Positions 1-13,005 of a DNA stretch of 64,000 bases are shown here, in pieces (the stretch's first letter is position 1; each line of letters starts with the position of its first letter). Under the pieces are notes generated by a model, which was not told where the DNA came from, did not search any database, and saw nothing but the letters and a program-made list of their open reading frames with translations. Position numbers and translations under genes: made by a program. Origin of the DNA: Gymnorhina tibicen (Eukaryota; Chordata; Aves; Passeriformes; Artamidae). The stretch lies in NCBI GenBank assembly GCA_013399875.1, contig VXAZ01009671.1, positions 3,342 to 67,341 on the forward strand, given 5' to 3'.

Positions 1-115
1 AGCAAGGCATTGTTGGGCCCATTAACAGGAGATAGTCCAGAGGGAGGAGGCAAGGAACATTGCTACACCTGGTCTCAACAGCTCATGGTAATAGAATACA
101 CTGTAACCCAGGACA
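1..115 (-). mobile_element. ERVL-type LTR fragment, cut by the window edge
   Basis: On the minus strand this begins TGTCCTGGGTTACAGTG and continues with TATTCTATTACCATGAG, the 5' start of avian ERVL-type LTRs as I remember them. The copy at 28,558-28,914 has the same strand, the same start (TGTCCTAGGTTA) and the same TATTCTATTACCA block, so the two support each other. Only the first ~115 bases of U3 are inside the window and the rest lies to the left. No coding part is visible. The family assignment rests on memory of such LTRs and on the internal match, not on a database search. Confidence 0.6.
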
Positions 116-3100
116 ACATCATTTTTCTAAATCCCAGGCAGGATTGGATTCTAAACAGGATGAGTTTTCTCCTGCACTTTTGCTCTACTGAAAGTTATCA
201 AATAAATTTTATTCCTGAGATATTTAATCTAATTATTGTGGCTCTTGGCCATATGTCATCAATAACATTAATTAGCTTAAGCACTACTATATCAGCCAGG
301 TCTTGTCCCAGCATCCCCAGGAAACAATAAGTGATCATTTAGAACAGAGATTTTAGACTTCCCTTCAGGCAGAATTAGCCATAGCAATTTGAAAACTCTC
401 ACTTCAAGGATCTTATTTCTTCCTTCACCGGCATGATGTTCAAGTGACCAGTAAAAAAGTGGCTCACATACTGTGTTCAGAGGGCTTGCTACATACCAAT
501 TTAGGAGCAAGACAAATGTTTTCTATCCCAAAAGACAACTTCACTTAGACATGATTCAGTCAAGCAATTTGCCTGTTTTTCTCAAAACGTTCTTTACTAA
601 GGCACATTACCCAAACAAATATTTTCATATAAAATACCTAATTTAGTAGCTGCATAAGTAGTAAGCTAAAAAACAAAATGAGTGAAGTATTTATTGGATC
701 TGAAATAATTCTTCATTTTGCTCAGCATTGCAATTTACTTCATGTTTTCTAAATTAGAAACCCAATATTCACCCAGTTCCACTCAGTTTCATGGAATATA
801 GCATTTTTTGTTCACGAGGAGGTTTGTTTCTGAAGATGATCTAGCAAAGCCAAGGAGTGCACTGCACAAACACACAGAGGCAAAGTATGTAAACAGCTCT
901 CCCAAAACTTGAAGTGATAAAGTTCCAGTTCATTAAAATACTGTAAATAACAGAGAAAGCAAGTGGTATTCGCAGATGAGCAGGTTAATACCTAAGCAGC
1001 CTCCAAATTGCTATAAACAATTTAGTGCTAATTAAATTGCAGCCCTACCTACCTTACCAGTCCCCTTCAGGACACTTTCCAGTCCACTCATAACCAACAG
1101 ATTCAGTCAACCAAACGAAGCAATTATTTATCTTGCTTCTCCAACTGATGGAAAAACATGCTTTTGTAATCATGTGTGTCTAGATAACACATTTCCTGTA
1201 AGGCTACTTTCCCTGGATCAAACAGATCAATAGGCCTGGCCAGCTTCTCTGCAAGTTTCAAGTTTACTTTGCAGGATCGCATGAGAAGTGTTATCACTCC
1301 CTCAAGTCATGTAAACTCTCAGTCATCTGACTTTCAAAGAGTTTTTGCTCACAGACCTGAACTTGGAACACATTTGGAATGCCCTTTCATCTTATCTTGA
1401 ACTTAACCAGCAAGTTTCATTCACAGATTTAATGACAGAGTCAGTCAAGTGTCTCTGCTTTTCCTAGCTCCATTTTTCAACTGTGGTAAGTGTAGGAAAT
1501 TTAAAAAGTTTGATTGGTTTTAAATACTGGGTGTTTGGCGCATTGTTGGTTTTTTTCACATGAGCTTTTTTCAGATTTTTTAAAAAATTTCTTTCTTTTT
1601 ACAGCCCAGGGAAAACAAAAGAGATACTTTCCATTAAAGTATTGAAATATTTTACAAGAAAGAAAGCCCTATGGGAAATCAAATTGAGGGAATATATATC
1701 TGTTTCAGCAGAAACAAGCTATTGGGCACTATAGAAGACCATTTAAAAACCTGATAGGTACTTAGCACAACTCCAACTATTCCACCAGCACAAAAGGGAA
1801 TGTGCAACAGTGTTAAGTTGCCTGTCAAAGTATAACCTCAAATCCTCTGGCAACATTCCCACAAGATGGTGGATACATTGGAAATCAAGAGTTTAGATAC
1901 TTTAATGATTGTTAAACCAGAAAGTTCTTTGTTTAGCAAATCTGAATGCAAACTGCTCTCTGGTTTCATGATTCTTTTTGTTCACAGCATGATTTTCCAG
2001 AAGCTGTTCACACAATCATACTTTTTTATTTTCATTAGGAAAGATGTTTTAATGTTATTTTACAATCAAAATATCCTTTAGGATATACTAAACAGAATAA
2101 AGAAAGCCAGGTAACTAAAACACATACTATCAGCGACCACAGAATCATATTTAGGTCAAACTTTGAATATTTCCTCATAAAAAACCCCAAAAGCCCCAAA
2201 AAACCAAAGGTCTCAGAGCTGCATTTTTACCAGTGGAATCTGTGGCATTATCACCTCCTGTTTACTACACCTACCTAGGTCAAAAGTGAACTAGGCTTTA
2301 TTTCAAGTTTGTGAAGCTAATTCATTGTTCATCACAAGCTGGTTCCTAAGAAAACTCATCCCAGAATTAATCTGACTGCATTTAAAGCCAGTTTTGTTAA
2401 AAATTCTTAAAAATCCAGTTACTCAGTTGTAGTCAATATGGAAAGCCTCTGACTTCATTCATTACAAATTACTCTAATTAGTTTCATATAGAGATACTGT
2501 TCTAAACTGCAGCTAAAGACATTTATGACTGGGTGTGGGGGAGAAAACACCACACAATAGGGGGAAAAATTAAAAACACATTCCTTAATTTAGTAAAACC
2601 TAAGGGAGGTAATTTACTGAGTCAAAAGAATAATTTCACATTCAAAGTTTACTTTATACTTTATGAGGAATAATTTCTTATATTAGGTAAGCTTCCTTCA
2701 TGTAAATGAAAATAAGAGTCTGCATTAAATGAAGGCATTATTTAAAGGAAAACCAAAACACTCAAGAACAAAAAATCCCAATCCTGAATTCTGTATTTCT
2801 GGCAATGGGATTTTTTTACACCTGACATCTCTTCTGGGCTGGGATTGCATAATGCTGCTCTTGCCAGTTTTCCTTTACCAGACTGAGGTCTGGCAGAGCT
2901 GAGGTAACAGGTAGGGAAAGGTACTCTCTTTTCATTAGAGAAGCAGTCTAGCAGCACGTGTTAGCACAGAGTCCATTGTACATCAAGCTGCAAAATTATT
3001 CTGAGATCCAAGAGCCCCTGGCTGATGGCCCAGTAAGTACAGATTTTTCAAAGTAGATGGAAGTGACAGTCTCATTTAATACCAATTTTTATGCTAACAA

Positions 3101-5660
3101 AGACATGCAAGACCTCTCTTCACCAGTCACTTCTGAGTTTTTAATCAGTTTTTGGCCATCCCTGTGCATAACCTAGAGGAACCATTTCACACAACAGTGA
3201 CCTCTGGAACCAGTGGTCGCTGGCAAAGGGCACTCAGGAACACAAAGAATTAGGCACCATATTGGCAGCTAAGGGGTGGAAGATGCACTATTGATCCTTC
3301 CGTGGCTTCGAGTCAGCTGCCAACATTCGGGAAGTGAACCACCACTGCCACCATCTCCCACGTGCCTAAAGCTGCACTGTACTCAGGGGAACACTTTCCA
3401 AGAATAGACTCAGATCCTCAGCCTTCAAACAGTCCAAGATACAGAAAGACTGTCAGAAGCCGTTTACAGTCCTACATTGTACAATTCCCGCCCACCCCAC
3501 TGCTTCCATCCCTCCCCAAGTTGCTCAATTCCTTGTCCTCATTCCACTCTCACTTATTTCAGAACTGCTGTGTTTGACCTGGAGCCTCTCAGCCTACTCA
3601 GCCCTGTTCGCAGGGGCATTTGTGTTTAAATTTTTAAACTATAGGACACAAGCCACATTCCAAAAATTGCCTAAATGGGGAAATGTCTTTATAACTCACA
3701 GAACTGATGATACATCCATCAGTCATGGTACCACCTGCACGTTTAATCTCCGTCTACACACTTTGTATTCAAAATAGTACAAAGGGAGTACAGGCAATGT
3801 GATTTCATAGAGTGGAAGGTCAACAGCTTTCATACAAGATCTGTATCAAAACACTGTATTTCATTTGCCCCTAAAAATTCTCTTTTCCTTGTATTGTATT
3901 TAACAGCTACAAAGGCATTAAATTAAATTTTTTAAAAAGAGGTATTTCCATGTTCAAAAGTCAGATTTTACTAAAAATGTAGGCAGATCTCAAAATATTA
4001 AGTTTTCTGTTATTCTCCCCCAATTTTCCTTTTGTTTAGTATGTAGCCCATAATTGGGTCTAAAAGGCTGCAGGTTGCTATTAAAAGGAAAGTTTAGCAG
4101 CCTGTAACAACAGGAGCTTCCCATTGGCAGATGACAATAAAGGACTACAGAAGAAGGATTTTATTGCTGCCTGATCACTGCAATGACAACACAGAAGCAG
4201 GGCAATTGCCACTTGCTCTTTTGCTTTTTTTAAAAGGAAGTTTTTCATATAAAGAGTAACTATACAGTTCACCCCTTATGACTTTTTCTTTAGGCAAAGA
4301 GAAAACACAGCCGAGGGAAAATCGTGAAATAAACTCTCCCTCAGCAGAGCAGCTCTTTTCTTTTTTTTTTCTTCTTTCCCCTGAAACCTTAGATCCCTTA
4401 GAGTACTGGGCTAGTCTTCACTTTGCAAGGGAATGTTTCTTCACTGGTTATTTCTCAAAACATTCAATTCTGCCCCCTCCCCCCCTCAAAAAAAAAAAAG
4501 AAATTGAAGTCCTCAGCAAATTTAATACTTTCCAGAAGGAAGTAACTTCTGGGACTACTGTAAAGAATTCCAGAGCTGTCTTCCACAATGGAGTGACCAG
4601 AGAACACGGAGGGAAATGAAAATATAAGGAATATATCACAACACAAGGAAATAAGAACAACTGTATTATTACATACAAGGTGCTAACTGCTGACCTGCAG
4701 TTTCAGAGCTGCACCACAGTGTTATAATAAATGCAGCAATGGGCTGCTTCCTTCATAGGAATCTCAGCATTTCAAGGTTTGATTAAGGAATGGAACTATT
4801 GCCAGGAGCTAAGCTGAGAAAACAGAACCTCAGTCCTTGAGAAGAACTGAAAGGTCTCCTGCAAGTATTCTGCAGCATGCTGTATATATAATGGATGGAT
4901 ATATTTAAATACATATATTTGTTGCCTAGATTCTTCACTGGAAGTACCCCAGAAATGTAACTATCCATTAAGAGAGCTGAAACAAATACTGCACCTTATA
5001 ATCTCCCTTACTTACTTAAACAAAAAGAATTTCCTAAAACACACTTGCTGCACTTTAACTAAGAAATTCTCTTTGCCTCCAAACAAAACTGAAAGAACAT
5101 TAAGTTGTGCCAGAGAGACAATATCAAAGAAACTCACAAACACAAAACATACCATATGTCTCACTGTAAAGTCAGAGTGTCTGTGAACAAGCTCATCAGT
5201 TTTGTGAGACACGTGCCAAAACCCTGAAAGAAATTGCCTGTTGGAAGCTGAGAGTTATTGACCAAACCAGACTTGGAGATCTTCCCTCTTGTTAAAGGTG
5301 CTAATGATTCATGTATGCAGTTTTTGAAAAAAGAAATGGTCTTCAGCAGTGAGTTTGATTTTTCTGTCAAGAAGTCAAACTGCACTTGAAATTGTGCAGC
5401 GCTGTTATCTTAGTGAACATGCTGAGACACTTCAGAGAACAATTATAATTCAGTATATTCCCTAAACAACTTGCCTTCAAAAAGACAAAAATACTTATGA
5501 GGTTTCTGCCTTCTGTACACCCTACTTGTTAGACCAAGTACTTTCGTTAATGTGTTCACCATCACAGTGCTGTAACACTGGAAGCACCTGTAAAAAAGCA
5601 CTTGCAAAGTTTAACACTATAAAAGTTTAACAATGCCAAAAGCCTTTCCAGCCAGGTAGG
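116..5660. other. Unique AT-rich DNA, no gene seen
   Basis: No supported coding region, RNA gene or mobile element. Low-complexity patches are a T-rich run near 1,548-1,600, an A/C-rich patch near 2,180-2,210 and a mixed C-run then A-run near 4,470-4,500. The open frames are all under 115 codons and show no domain, no codon bias and no matching splice sites. It could be intron or intergenic DNA. Confidence 0.55.
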
Positions 5661-5664
5661 CAAG

Positions 5665-5687
5665 GGATCACTTGTGTCAGGTGATCC
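5665..5687. repeat. Short perfect inverted repeat
   Basis: GGATCAC at 5,665-5,671 pairs perfectly with GTGATCC at 5,681-5,687 around a 9-base loop. No poly-T run or gene end is next to it, so no terminator or RNA role can be assigned. A 7-bp stem is common by chance over 64 kb. Confidence 0.4.
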
Positions 5688-7910
5688 TGTACTTATGTAT
5701 TTTGTATGCAAAGCCATGGAAAAGTTGTGTTGCAGTACATTTTTCCTGTCATGATGGAAAAATAAATAGCTTGGAAGAGTGTTTTCTGTTTGTTTACAGA
5801 AGTTTCCATTAGAACCAGGGAAAGCAGAGAGGGAGAGGGTTGTGTCTCATGCAGGGAAACTCAATGTTGTTAAGCAGACACGGGAGGATAAGAACTTTTT
5901 GCCTCTGTATGTATCATGACCTACATTTCAAAGAGATTTTCCTCATTATCATCATTTTCTGGAGTTTCTAATTAAATCACACCAATCAATAAAGCTTTCA
6001 GTGGAGAAAACTTTCTATACTTAAAGTGGAGAAGTTGAAAAAGGAAAATTGAGTACGTTACTGGGTGAGGGAAGGGGAAGCGTGAGAAGCAAAAAATTCA
6101 TCTCTCTGGGCTGGGATTCAGAATAAGTGGATAATCTCAGATATGTCTCTGATTTCCAACACTACAGCTGAAAATTCTCTGTTAGTATCCTGTCCTAAAT
6201 GGCAATCCTGACAGCACACAGGAAAACCTAATATGAGCCGCAGTCATTGTCAGGAACAATGGATTAGTTAGATCAGTTAAGTCAAGATAAAGTATTACTT
6301 CCGGTTCTAAAGTGGAACTACTTTTCAAGAAACAGTTACACATAGAATACCTTGTGAACTGCAGAAACATGAAAAAATCAAGAAAGCTAAATCAGGTTTT
6401 TTGTGAAAATTCCTCTTGCAAATCTGGTAGGTGGTTGGTCTAGGCAAACTCTATTTAAAGGAAACAAAATGCATAGAAGATACGCTTTGATCTCAGATCC
6501 CCTAACTGGGCATATATAAAATATGTAAATCATTGCCATGAAGAGAATACACAGCAAGTTAATCCTGTTCAAAGATCATAAATGTGTAGTAAAAGGAAAA
6601 TATATTCCTCAAAGAAAGATTTTCCAAATTAACTTTGACAGTAAGCCAAAGTTTAAATCAGGAAGTATTTAATCATGTGGATTAAATGTGGAATCATTTA
6701 ATCATTGGACATGCTGCATTTTTCCTGGGCTTTTTGTTTCTCTTTTCTAAACCATACTTCATTGTGTAGCTGTGTCCCAGACAGAGTAACAGCCTTTTGC
6801 ATGGTAAAGACACAGAAAATTGCAGTTATGCTTGATGCAACAGCTACACTGACTGCTAAATTCCAAAAACCTCTTTACCCACTTACCCAACCCACCAAAT
6901 TTATTAGTTCTACATCTGTCCCATAAAACTTCCTTCAAACCTGAAATTACATTATCTCATTATAAATTCACCAACACAGAGGGACAGTCACAGCATAAGA
7001 CTAAGAACAAAACAATGTAACTACATGAAACCCTGGTGCTACGAAAAAACTACAGCAAGAAGCAATGATGCTTCAACCTGACCTTCCCAGAATGGCGTGC
7101 TACTGTAACGAAACCCCAACATTCAAACTCCTGGCAGAATTTTCAAGTAAACCAGGTACACAGTAGTTTTCCAAAGGAAATGCTGGAGGCACAGCCAGAA
7201 CACCATTAAACCTAAACTGAGTGAATCCACACAGACACATCTTTGGTTTGCCGTAAGTAATTCTTGAGTACAACCAGTCACTGGTTGTTACCATGATTGT
7301 GCCACTCCTGAGGAAACAAACCGCAAATTGTCCAGCCCCTGACAATGAGCAGTACCTGGTTGCAGGGCAGGGGGATGCAACTGCACTGCAGGCTGGGCAG
7401 CAATCACAGAGTTGTTCTCAGTGTACACACACACACACAGAGCAAAACAGTTGCAGAGAAATTGCAAGTAGCAGGGTTCTTTCCAAATAAAAAAAACAAA
7501 CCAAAACTAAAAGCATTTCAGTGGGGAAAAAAATTTTAAAAAGAGGGGAAAAATTACTAAATTAGTTGGACTTTTGTACTTTTCATGATAACGTGAATGG
7601 CACATGTGGGTTTATTTTTCAGCTGTAGCTCTGCTAAGCAAATGGGGAAAAGTTTGTTTTAAATCCACACATTTAAATGAAAAATACAGTGCCAGTTTGG
7701 ACTTCTTCACAGGAAAGAGGCATTGCAAGATTTCAAGTCCAAGACACACTTCTGTTTGTTTTTGAAAGGGAATTTCCGGCCAGATGAATAAGCTAGGGAT
7801 GCACAAGATGAGGCCGTTCCAAAGAAATCGCACAATCTAATTAACTGCCCTTCTGGCAGAGGCTCCGACATCTCCATGCCTCAAGCCAGTTACCCAGGGA
7901 AACCACAGCC
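5688..7910. other. Unique AT-rich DNA, no gene seen
   Basis: No supported gene. It holds a short (AC)n microsatellite at about 7,425-7,439 and an A-rich patch near 7,485-7,555. Open frames across 7,100-7,540 are short, overlap each other on both strands and partly translate the AC repeat (Thr-His runs), so they are not counted as genes. Confidence 0.5.
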
Positions 7911-8080
7911 CCACAGAGTCACTGAGCTTGGAAAAAACCTCCAAGATCATCGAGTCCAGCCATTCCCCCAGCATTGCCATGTTCACTGCTAAACCATATC
8001 CCCATGGCCACATCCACATGGTTTTGAACACTTCCAGGGATGGTGATACCTTATTTCAAACATTGCTGTGCCTGACTTTA
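7911..8080 (-). mobile_element. CR1 LINE, 3' end fragment
   Basis: Read on the minus strand this gives the standard end of an avian CR1 element. It has CATCCCTGGAAGTGTTCAAA, a 'GGATGTGGC' block, 'ATGGTTTAGCAGTGAACATGGCAATGCTGGG', then 'TGGACTCGATGATCTTGGAGG' and 'TTTTTTCCAAGCTCAGTGACTCTGTG'. Only the 3' untranslated tail is present, the usual 5' truncation of CR1. The edge at about 8,055-8,080 is vague because the match fades. Many substitutions from the typical sequence show it is an old insertion. No reverse transcriptase sequence remains. Confidence 0.85.
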
Positions 8081-8332
8081 AACCAGCAGTTTGCTAAGTG
8101 CCATCAGCACACAGTACAGGTTAATTCAGCTGCTAATTACTGCTCAAATGAGCTCTGTCACACCCCAATCATTTGTGCGAGACCGAACTTCCACACGTTT
8201 GACACATTCACCTGATGCAGCACAAACCTCTCAGATCTAGTGCTATTCCCTCTGATTTCTTCCAAAGATGAATAGGACTTGCATATCCTGAAGCTTAAGA
8301 ACGCATAAGCCACAGGCATTTAATTAAAGTCA
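8081..8332. other. Unique DNA next to the CR1 tail
   Basis: No gene seen. The part at 8,095-8,200 has homeodomain-like cores (TTAATT, CTAATTAC), which is suggestive of regulatory DNA but not proof. Confidence 0.35.
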
Positions 8333-8459
8333 GAAAGAAAGAAGGGAAGAGAAGATAGGAGAGGAAAAGAAAGGAAGAGAGAGTGAAAGGAGAGGAAAAG
8401 AGGGTGATGGAGGGGGAAGGAGGGCACTAGGGGAAAGAGAGAGGAAAGAAAAACTGGAG
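8333..8459 (+). repeat. Long polypurine (GA-rich) tract
   Basis: About 127 bases are almost all A and G on the plus strand; I count only nine pyrimidine interruptions. It is an irregular mix of GAAA, GGAAG, GAGA and GGAGG rather than a clean microsatellite. Such tracts can form triplex (H-DNA) structures and often stall polymerases. The long Ser/Leu/Pro/Phe-rich open frames on the opposite strand (8,320-8,575) are a by-product of this composition and not genes. Confidence 0.85.
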
Positions 8460-9784
8460 AATGTTCTGGATGTCCCAGCACTCTCCACCTCCTGCTCCTC
8501 AGCTGCTCTCCTACCTTGCTTGGGAAAGGCTGGAGAAATTGCAGAGGCTTCAGCAAGTGGAATACACCAGATCAAAGCTGGGAAAAGCTAAAGCCCCTCT
8601 TTCCCAGTGCCTGTTCCTCTCACTGCCCAGAAGCAAACACCCTGCTCTTCAGGACACCTGCTGAGCTCCCTCCTGTCTGCCTTTGAAAGCTTTTGCATCT
8701 TTCTTTTTGCATCTTTTTGCAGCTTCAGATAAATGCCCAGAGAAAGAGACAGTAAGACAGAAGGATAAGAAAAATCACTAGCTTTTTTAGTAGGAAAGGA
8801 GTGTACTGAGTCACAGTGACATCCTTCATAGGAATACAGTTCTTCTGGGGAAACTCCTCTGTTAAGAGGCTTCATCCAGGGAAACGAAATATTTCCAATA
8901 AGCTTTTAAGTGGTATTTGTTAATGCTAATCAGGTGGAAGCAGACAATCCATGGAACTGTCCTGTGCTAGGCTTTGGGACTCTGAGGGATTCTTGAATGC
9001 CACACATTATCTGCAATGAAACTTAGAAAACCCCCTCAGAGTAGAAGTCAAAATTCTCAGAAAACAAGGAAAGCACCTCAAGAAGGTTATCTGGAATTAG
9101 GGGATTCCGTATGCCAAATAAGACACTTGTAAATGACTTAAATTCAGAAACTAATAACTGGCAAAGTATTGGCTGTTTTGAAAGATTCCACTTGATCAGG
9201 CAAAGCACCTCATCTGTGAGGAATATCTTTGGATGAGTACAGGAGCTACTGAAGTCTGCTGATCTCATGTAAAGCGAAACACACCATAGAGGTTTGCTTC
9301 TAGCATTTTTCAAGAGGAAAAAATTATGCAGTAGAACCAGACAAATTCGTGCAGTGGCTAAAAATGAACATGGATGAAATTTCTGTTCTCAAGAAATAAT
9401 GTAACTAGGAAAAAGTTTAATACAACAGTGCATCCATTTAGAGCACAAGTTTGAAGACATAATTGATGTTTTTGTTTCAATAGACAAGGAAGGAGCAACC
9501 AAGATCCTTCACAATAGTGAAGGATTTAGGCAAATATTTATCTAATCTACTTTTCTAAAGTTGCCATAATTTTAAATGTTAAAAGTTGAGATTAAGCCAT
9601 ATTTTAAAAAGAATAATTTCTACTAAAGATACATTTCTAAAACATGTCCACATAGCAAACAAGCTTAGAAACTTGGCAGACTAAAATGAGAAAGCCTCAC
9701 TTTAACACACCTGAGTCAATCTAGGCAGCTGCAGTAAGAACAATAGGGAAGTTCTTTTTTTTTTTTTACACCAGGACACACAAA
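8460..9784. other. Unique DNA, no gene seen
   Basis: No supported gene. Near 8,690-8,722 the motif TTTGCATCTT is repeated imperfectly about three times. A run of T lies near 9,757-9,768. The open frames at 8,461-8,875 and 9,023-9,313 are under 100 codons and show no domain. Confidence 0.5.
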
Positions 9785-9842
9785 GTTGAAGCCTAGAAGT
9801 TTTCTGTATTTTAGTTGGAGCCTAGAAGTTTTCTGTATTTTG
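9785..9842 (+). repeat. 29-bp tandem duplication (two copies)
   Basis: Bases 9,785-9,813 and 9,814-9,842 are the same unit apart from two differences (A/G at 9,789 versus 9,818, and the last base). The unit contains GCCTAGAAGTTTTCTGTATT. High identity suggests a recent replication-slippage duplication, possibly helped by the T-run just upstream. Confidence 0.9.
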
Positions 9843-12800
9843 ATGGTAGGACAAAAATTGAGCTCAGTAGCTGACTAGCAGAGATGGCTCTGCCATTCGT
9901 ACAGGGAGATAAAAAGTACCATGTTGCTTTATAAAAGGCCGGTGCTACAGGACCACAAATTGCCGCGAGAGTAGGAGTGGGTTTACACAGACATTGTTCT
10001 TTTGGTGAATACCCTTTACCTCCTCTCAGAGAGATGAAATATTTTTCATCTGGCAGGAGCTGCTTTTGAATAAAAAGGGCTTTCCTATATACTGAAATAT
10101 AGGCCAACATAGTTAACATTTTAAATCTGGAAATGCTGGGCAAGACAAAGAAATAAGAAACAAGGATCCATAAACAACTTTGCCTGTCCAGTATTTTTGT
10201 CATTTCCACTGAATTAAAGCAAATTCTGCCTAGTCCTTTCACACCCCTGGGAGACTCATTCCATCATACCCTTGCTGCAGAGTCCTAACTTGCTATTGCA
10301 AATCATTCAAATCCCTCCTGGCCTCCAGAATGGTCTTTGCCTGACTGTGCTCAGTGGATCCCTGAGGAAAGAGAAAATACCCTCCACTGCTGCTCCCCAT
10401 GGGTTTTCTATGCTTCAGCCACCTCTTAGCAGAACTTAGGGTATAATAGGAACATGCGAGTAAAATCATCCTTCACAGTTGGCGTTAGCTGAAACTGAGA
10501 TAAGCAACCTGACACAGAAACTTGGTGGGGGCTGATGGTAATAGAGACGCAGACCTAAAATAGGCATAATTATAGTTAGCTAGAGAAGGATATGATTTGT
10601 AAACTGAACATATACCTGGGAGAGACTTGGAGCTGGCAGGCACACCCTCTAGACCATTACATTAAAATACATGAAATTAGGTCCAGAGCTGATTTAAAGA
10701 CAACATAACTGCCCAGTCTCACATGAAATATAGATGTATAGATTACGATTTCCAGGAATACTTCCAAGGAAATTGATTTTACCTCTTAAAACAGAGCACC
10801 CAGGACAGCACATTTCCAGCCTGTTTAAACAATTTGAAGTGACTCAGGAAAGCAGAGGCTCATTGCATAAATAGAAAAAAATACAAGCTAAGTGGAAGCG
10901 CTGGTGGTAGCACAAGAAAAATTAACCCCCTAAGCAAAGGAAGTAGACATTTGTTTCTGTATGTTTGGAACAAACAAACAAAGCCAGTTCTGCACATCTT
11001 CATTCTCGATCTCACTTTCCTGAGATCCTTTTCTAGGGGACACCTGGCCAAGCATGCAATTGTATAGATTTGTTTTCTCTAAGCATACTGTATCTGGAAT
11101 GAACATCTCTGGCAACAGACTAGAATTTAATGGAAATGGATTTAAGGAATGTTTAATGTCATATGAGTAACATCACTGCAAGCCCTCATTAATCTAAGTT
11201 CCCAGATGACAGCCACGTAGAAATTAATATAGAACTTAAACTGCAGAATTAATTCAGGACAAGCTTACATTTTTTTCACCAGAAAACACGAAACAAGAAT
11301 ACCTGGATTATAATGAACTGATGTCAGAGTTGTTGGTTACTTGCAGGTAGATAAAGCAAGACTAACATAACCTTGCTTCTTAAAAGTGCTGCTGAGCACA
11401 TCACAAAGGGAAAAGCACAGCTCTAAGGGGTTTAGTGCCAGGCTAAGCCCTGCAGGGCTGTGGGGTCTGAGGCCAGGATGAAGACTAGATTTCACAGAAA
11501 TATGTTGTTTTATCTCCTGGCCACTTGAAAAGTTGAAATATGGGGCATAGAGGCAGGTGGGTTTATCTGAGCCTGTGCTAGCCAAAGAAGACTGGGGAAC
11601 ACAGCACAAGCCATCTTCAAGCACTCTTGTCCATACGTGGGGCTGAAGATTTCGATTTACTGTGCACACACTCAAAATAACTTTGTTGAAAGTAACTCCA
11701 AATCAGGTTTTAAATAAATAAATGAGCAAGTCACTGATGGCCAAAGATGACTTTCTGTAACTGGAAATTGAATAATTGTTGGCATGTTCTGTCAAAAAAT
11801 TTACAAAGACTCATCAAAGAGAACGCTTTGTTCTAGCGCTAAACAGAAGGATGACAGAAGAAAGACTGGATTTCAGCATATCGTGACAGAACTCAGCAGG
11901 AACATCTACAGGAAGAGCTACAAAGCACATATCACTTGAAGCAGTGAACTTTAATAGGAATTTCATTTTACACATGACTGTACTTTGTGTGATAATCTCC
12001 AGTCTGTTTATTCATCAGCTGGAACTCAGGATGTGAATGTGAAGGTGACAGGAGCAGCGAATTTTATGTTCCTGAATTGTTAGAAAAGGTATTAACCTTT
12101 TAATGGTTCTTCATTCAAACCCAACTTTCCCAGTGAAAAGTAAATCAATCTATTTTATTTTCTCTGTGATATTAAGCATGAAAGGAAATCCTAGTTCATA
12201 GCTGGAGAAATAGTGAATAGGAAAGATTTTATGCTATTTACATCAGTTCAGGAGCCGTCTAAGTGACACACAAACAGCGGGATCATCAATGTAGCAAAAC
12301 AAACCCATATATAATGATTGAAAATTTAGCCCAAAGGCCTTTCTATTGGTCCTGATCCAGACAAACATCTTCCAAAAGCATCTTTTTTCAAAGTATCTGG
12401 GATAGCCTAATTCCAATCGTAAGTAAATGTACTGTGAATTTTTTTAATGTGATTTACTAGGGGGTTGGACAGGCTCAGAGAACTGATAATGGATGTTATG
12501 GAGAAAAACTGTGTGAAGTTCTTTTAAATGAAGGGCAAAGCAAGGATTTGTCATTTCTTCTGATTTCAGTTTCCGGGGATGTGAACCACAGGCAGTTTAA
12601 AAACAGGAAATCATTGTGCATAATCCACATCAGATAATTTTTTTTTCAGTACTTAATTTTAAACCAAAAGTTTAAACAGAAAACAGGTAAATAGCCCTTG
12701 AAAATTATTTCTAAGAGCTACATAACATCCAAATACGAGTTTTCCACTACCCAGAGAAATATCCTAGCAGGCATAGCAAGAGAATTTTTTCCTGTCCTCT

Positions 12801-12949
12801 ACAGGCATTTAAGAAGAATAATACATTTCTTTTTGTGTGTTATTTATCCAGACAAAGAATTAAACAGATTACCCATCCAGGGCTTTTCCTGCAGCTTGTG
12901 TTTTCACTGGACTAGTAACACAAAAATTAAGACTCATAACCTTGTATTG
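9843..12949. other. Unique DNA, no gene seen
   Basis: No supported gene. A 143-codon open frame on the minus strand (9,811-10,242) is the longest in the window. It shows no domain I recognise and runs through the 29-bp duplication, so I treat it as chance. The rest is AT-rich unique sequence with no repeat I can name. Confidence 0.5.
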
Positions 12950-13005
12950 CTTGGACTTAATGATCTTAAGGATCTTTTCCAATCTATATGATCCTGTAAT
13001 TCTAT
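12950..13005 (+). mobile_element. CR1 LINE, short 3' tail
   Basis: The stretch reads 'TTGGACTTAATGATCTTAAGG', then 'ATCTTTTCCAATCTATATGAT' and 'CCTGTAATTCTAT'. That is the last ~55 bases of an avian CR1, including the degenerate terminal ATTCTATG-type repeats that mark its 3' end. The sequence just upstream does not match the CR1 tail, so the copy is very short or its 5' part has decayed beyond recognition. Confidence 0.75.

Noticed and set aside
1585..1720. Strong splice-acceptor-like sequence (pyrimidines then ACAG at 1,601-1,604) followed by about 130 open bases
   Set aside because: No donor site is found before the stop, and the peptide is not recognisable.
9811..10242. 143-codon open frame on the minus strand, the longest in the window
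   Set aside because: No domain, signal or family resemblance. Its end overlaps a recent 29-bp duplication, and a frame of this length is expected by chance in 64 kb.
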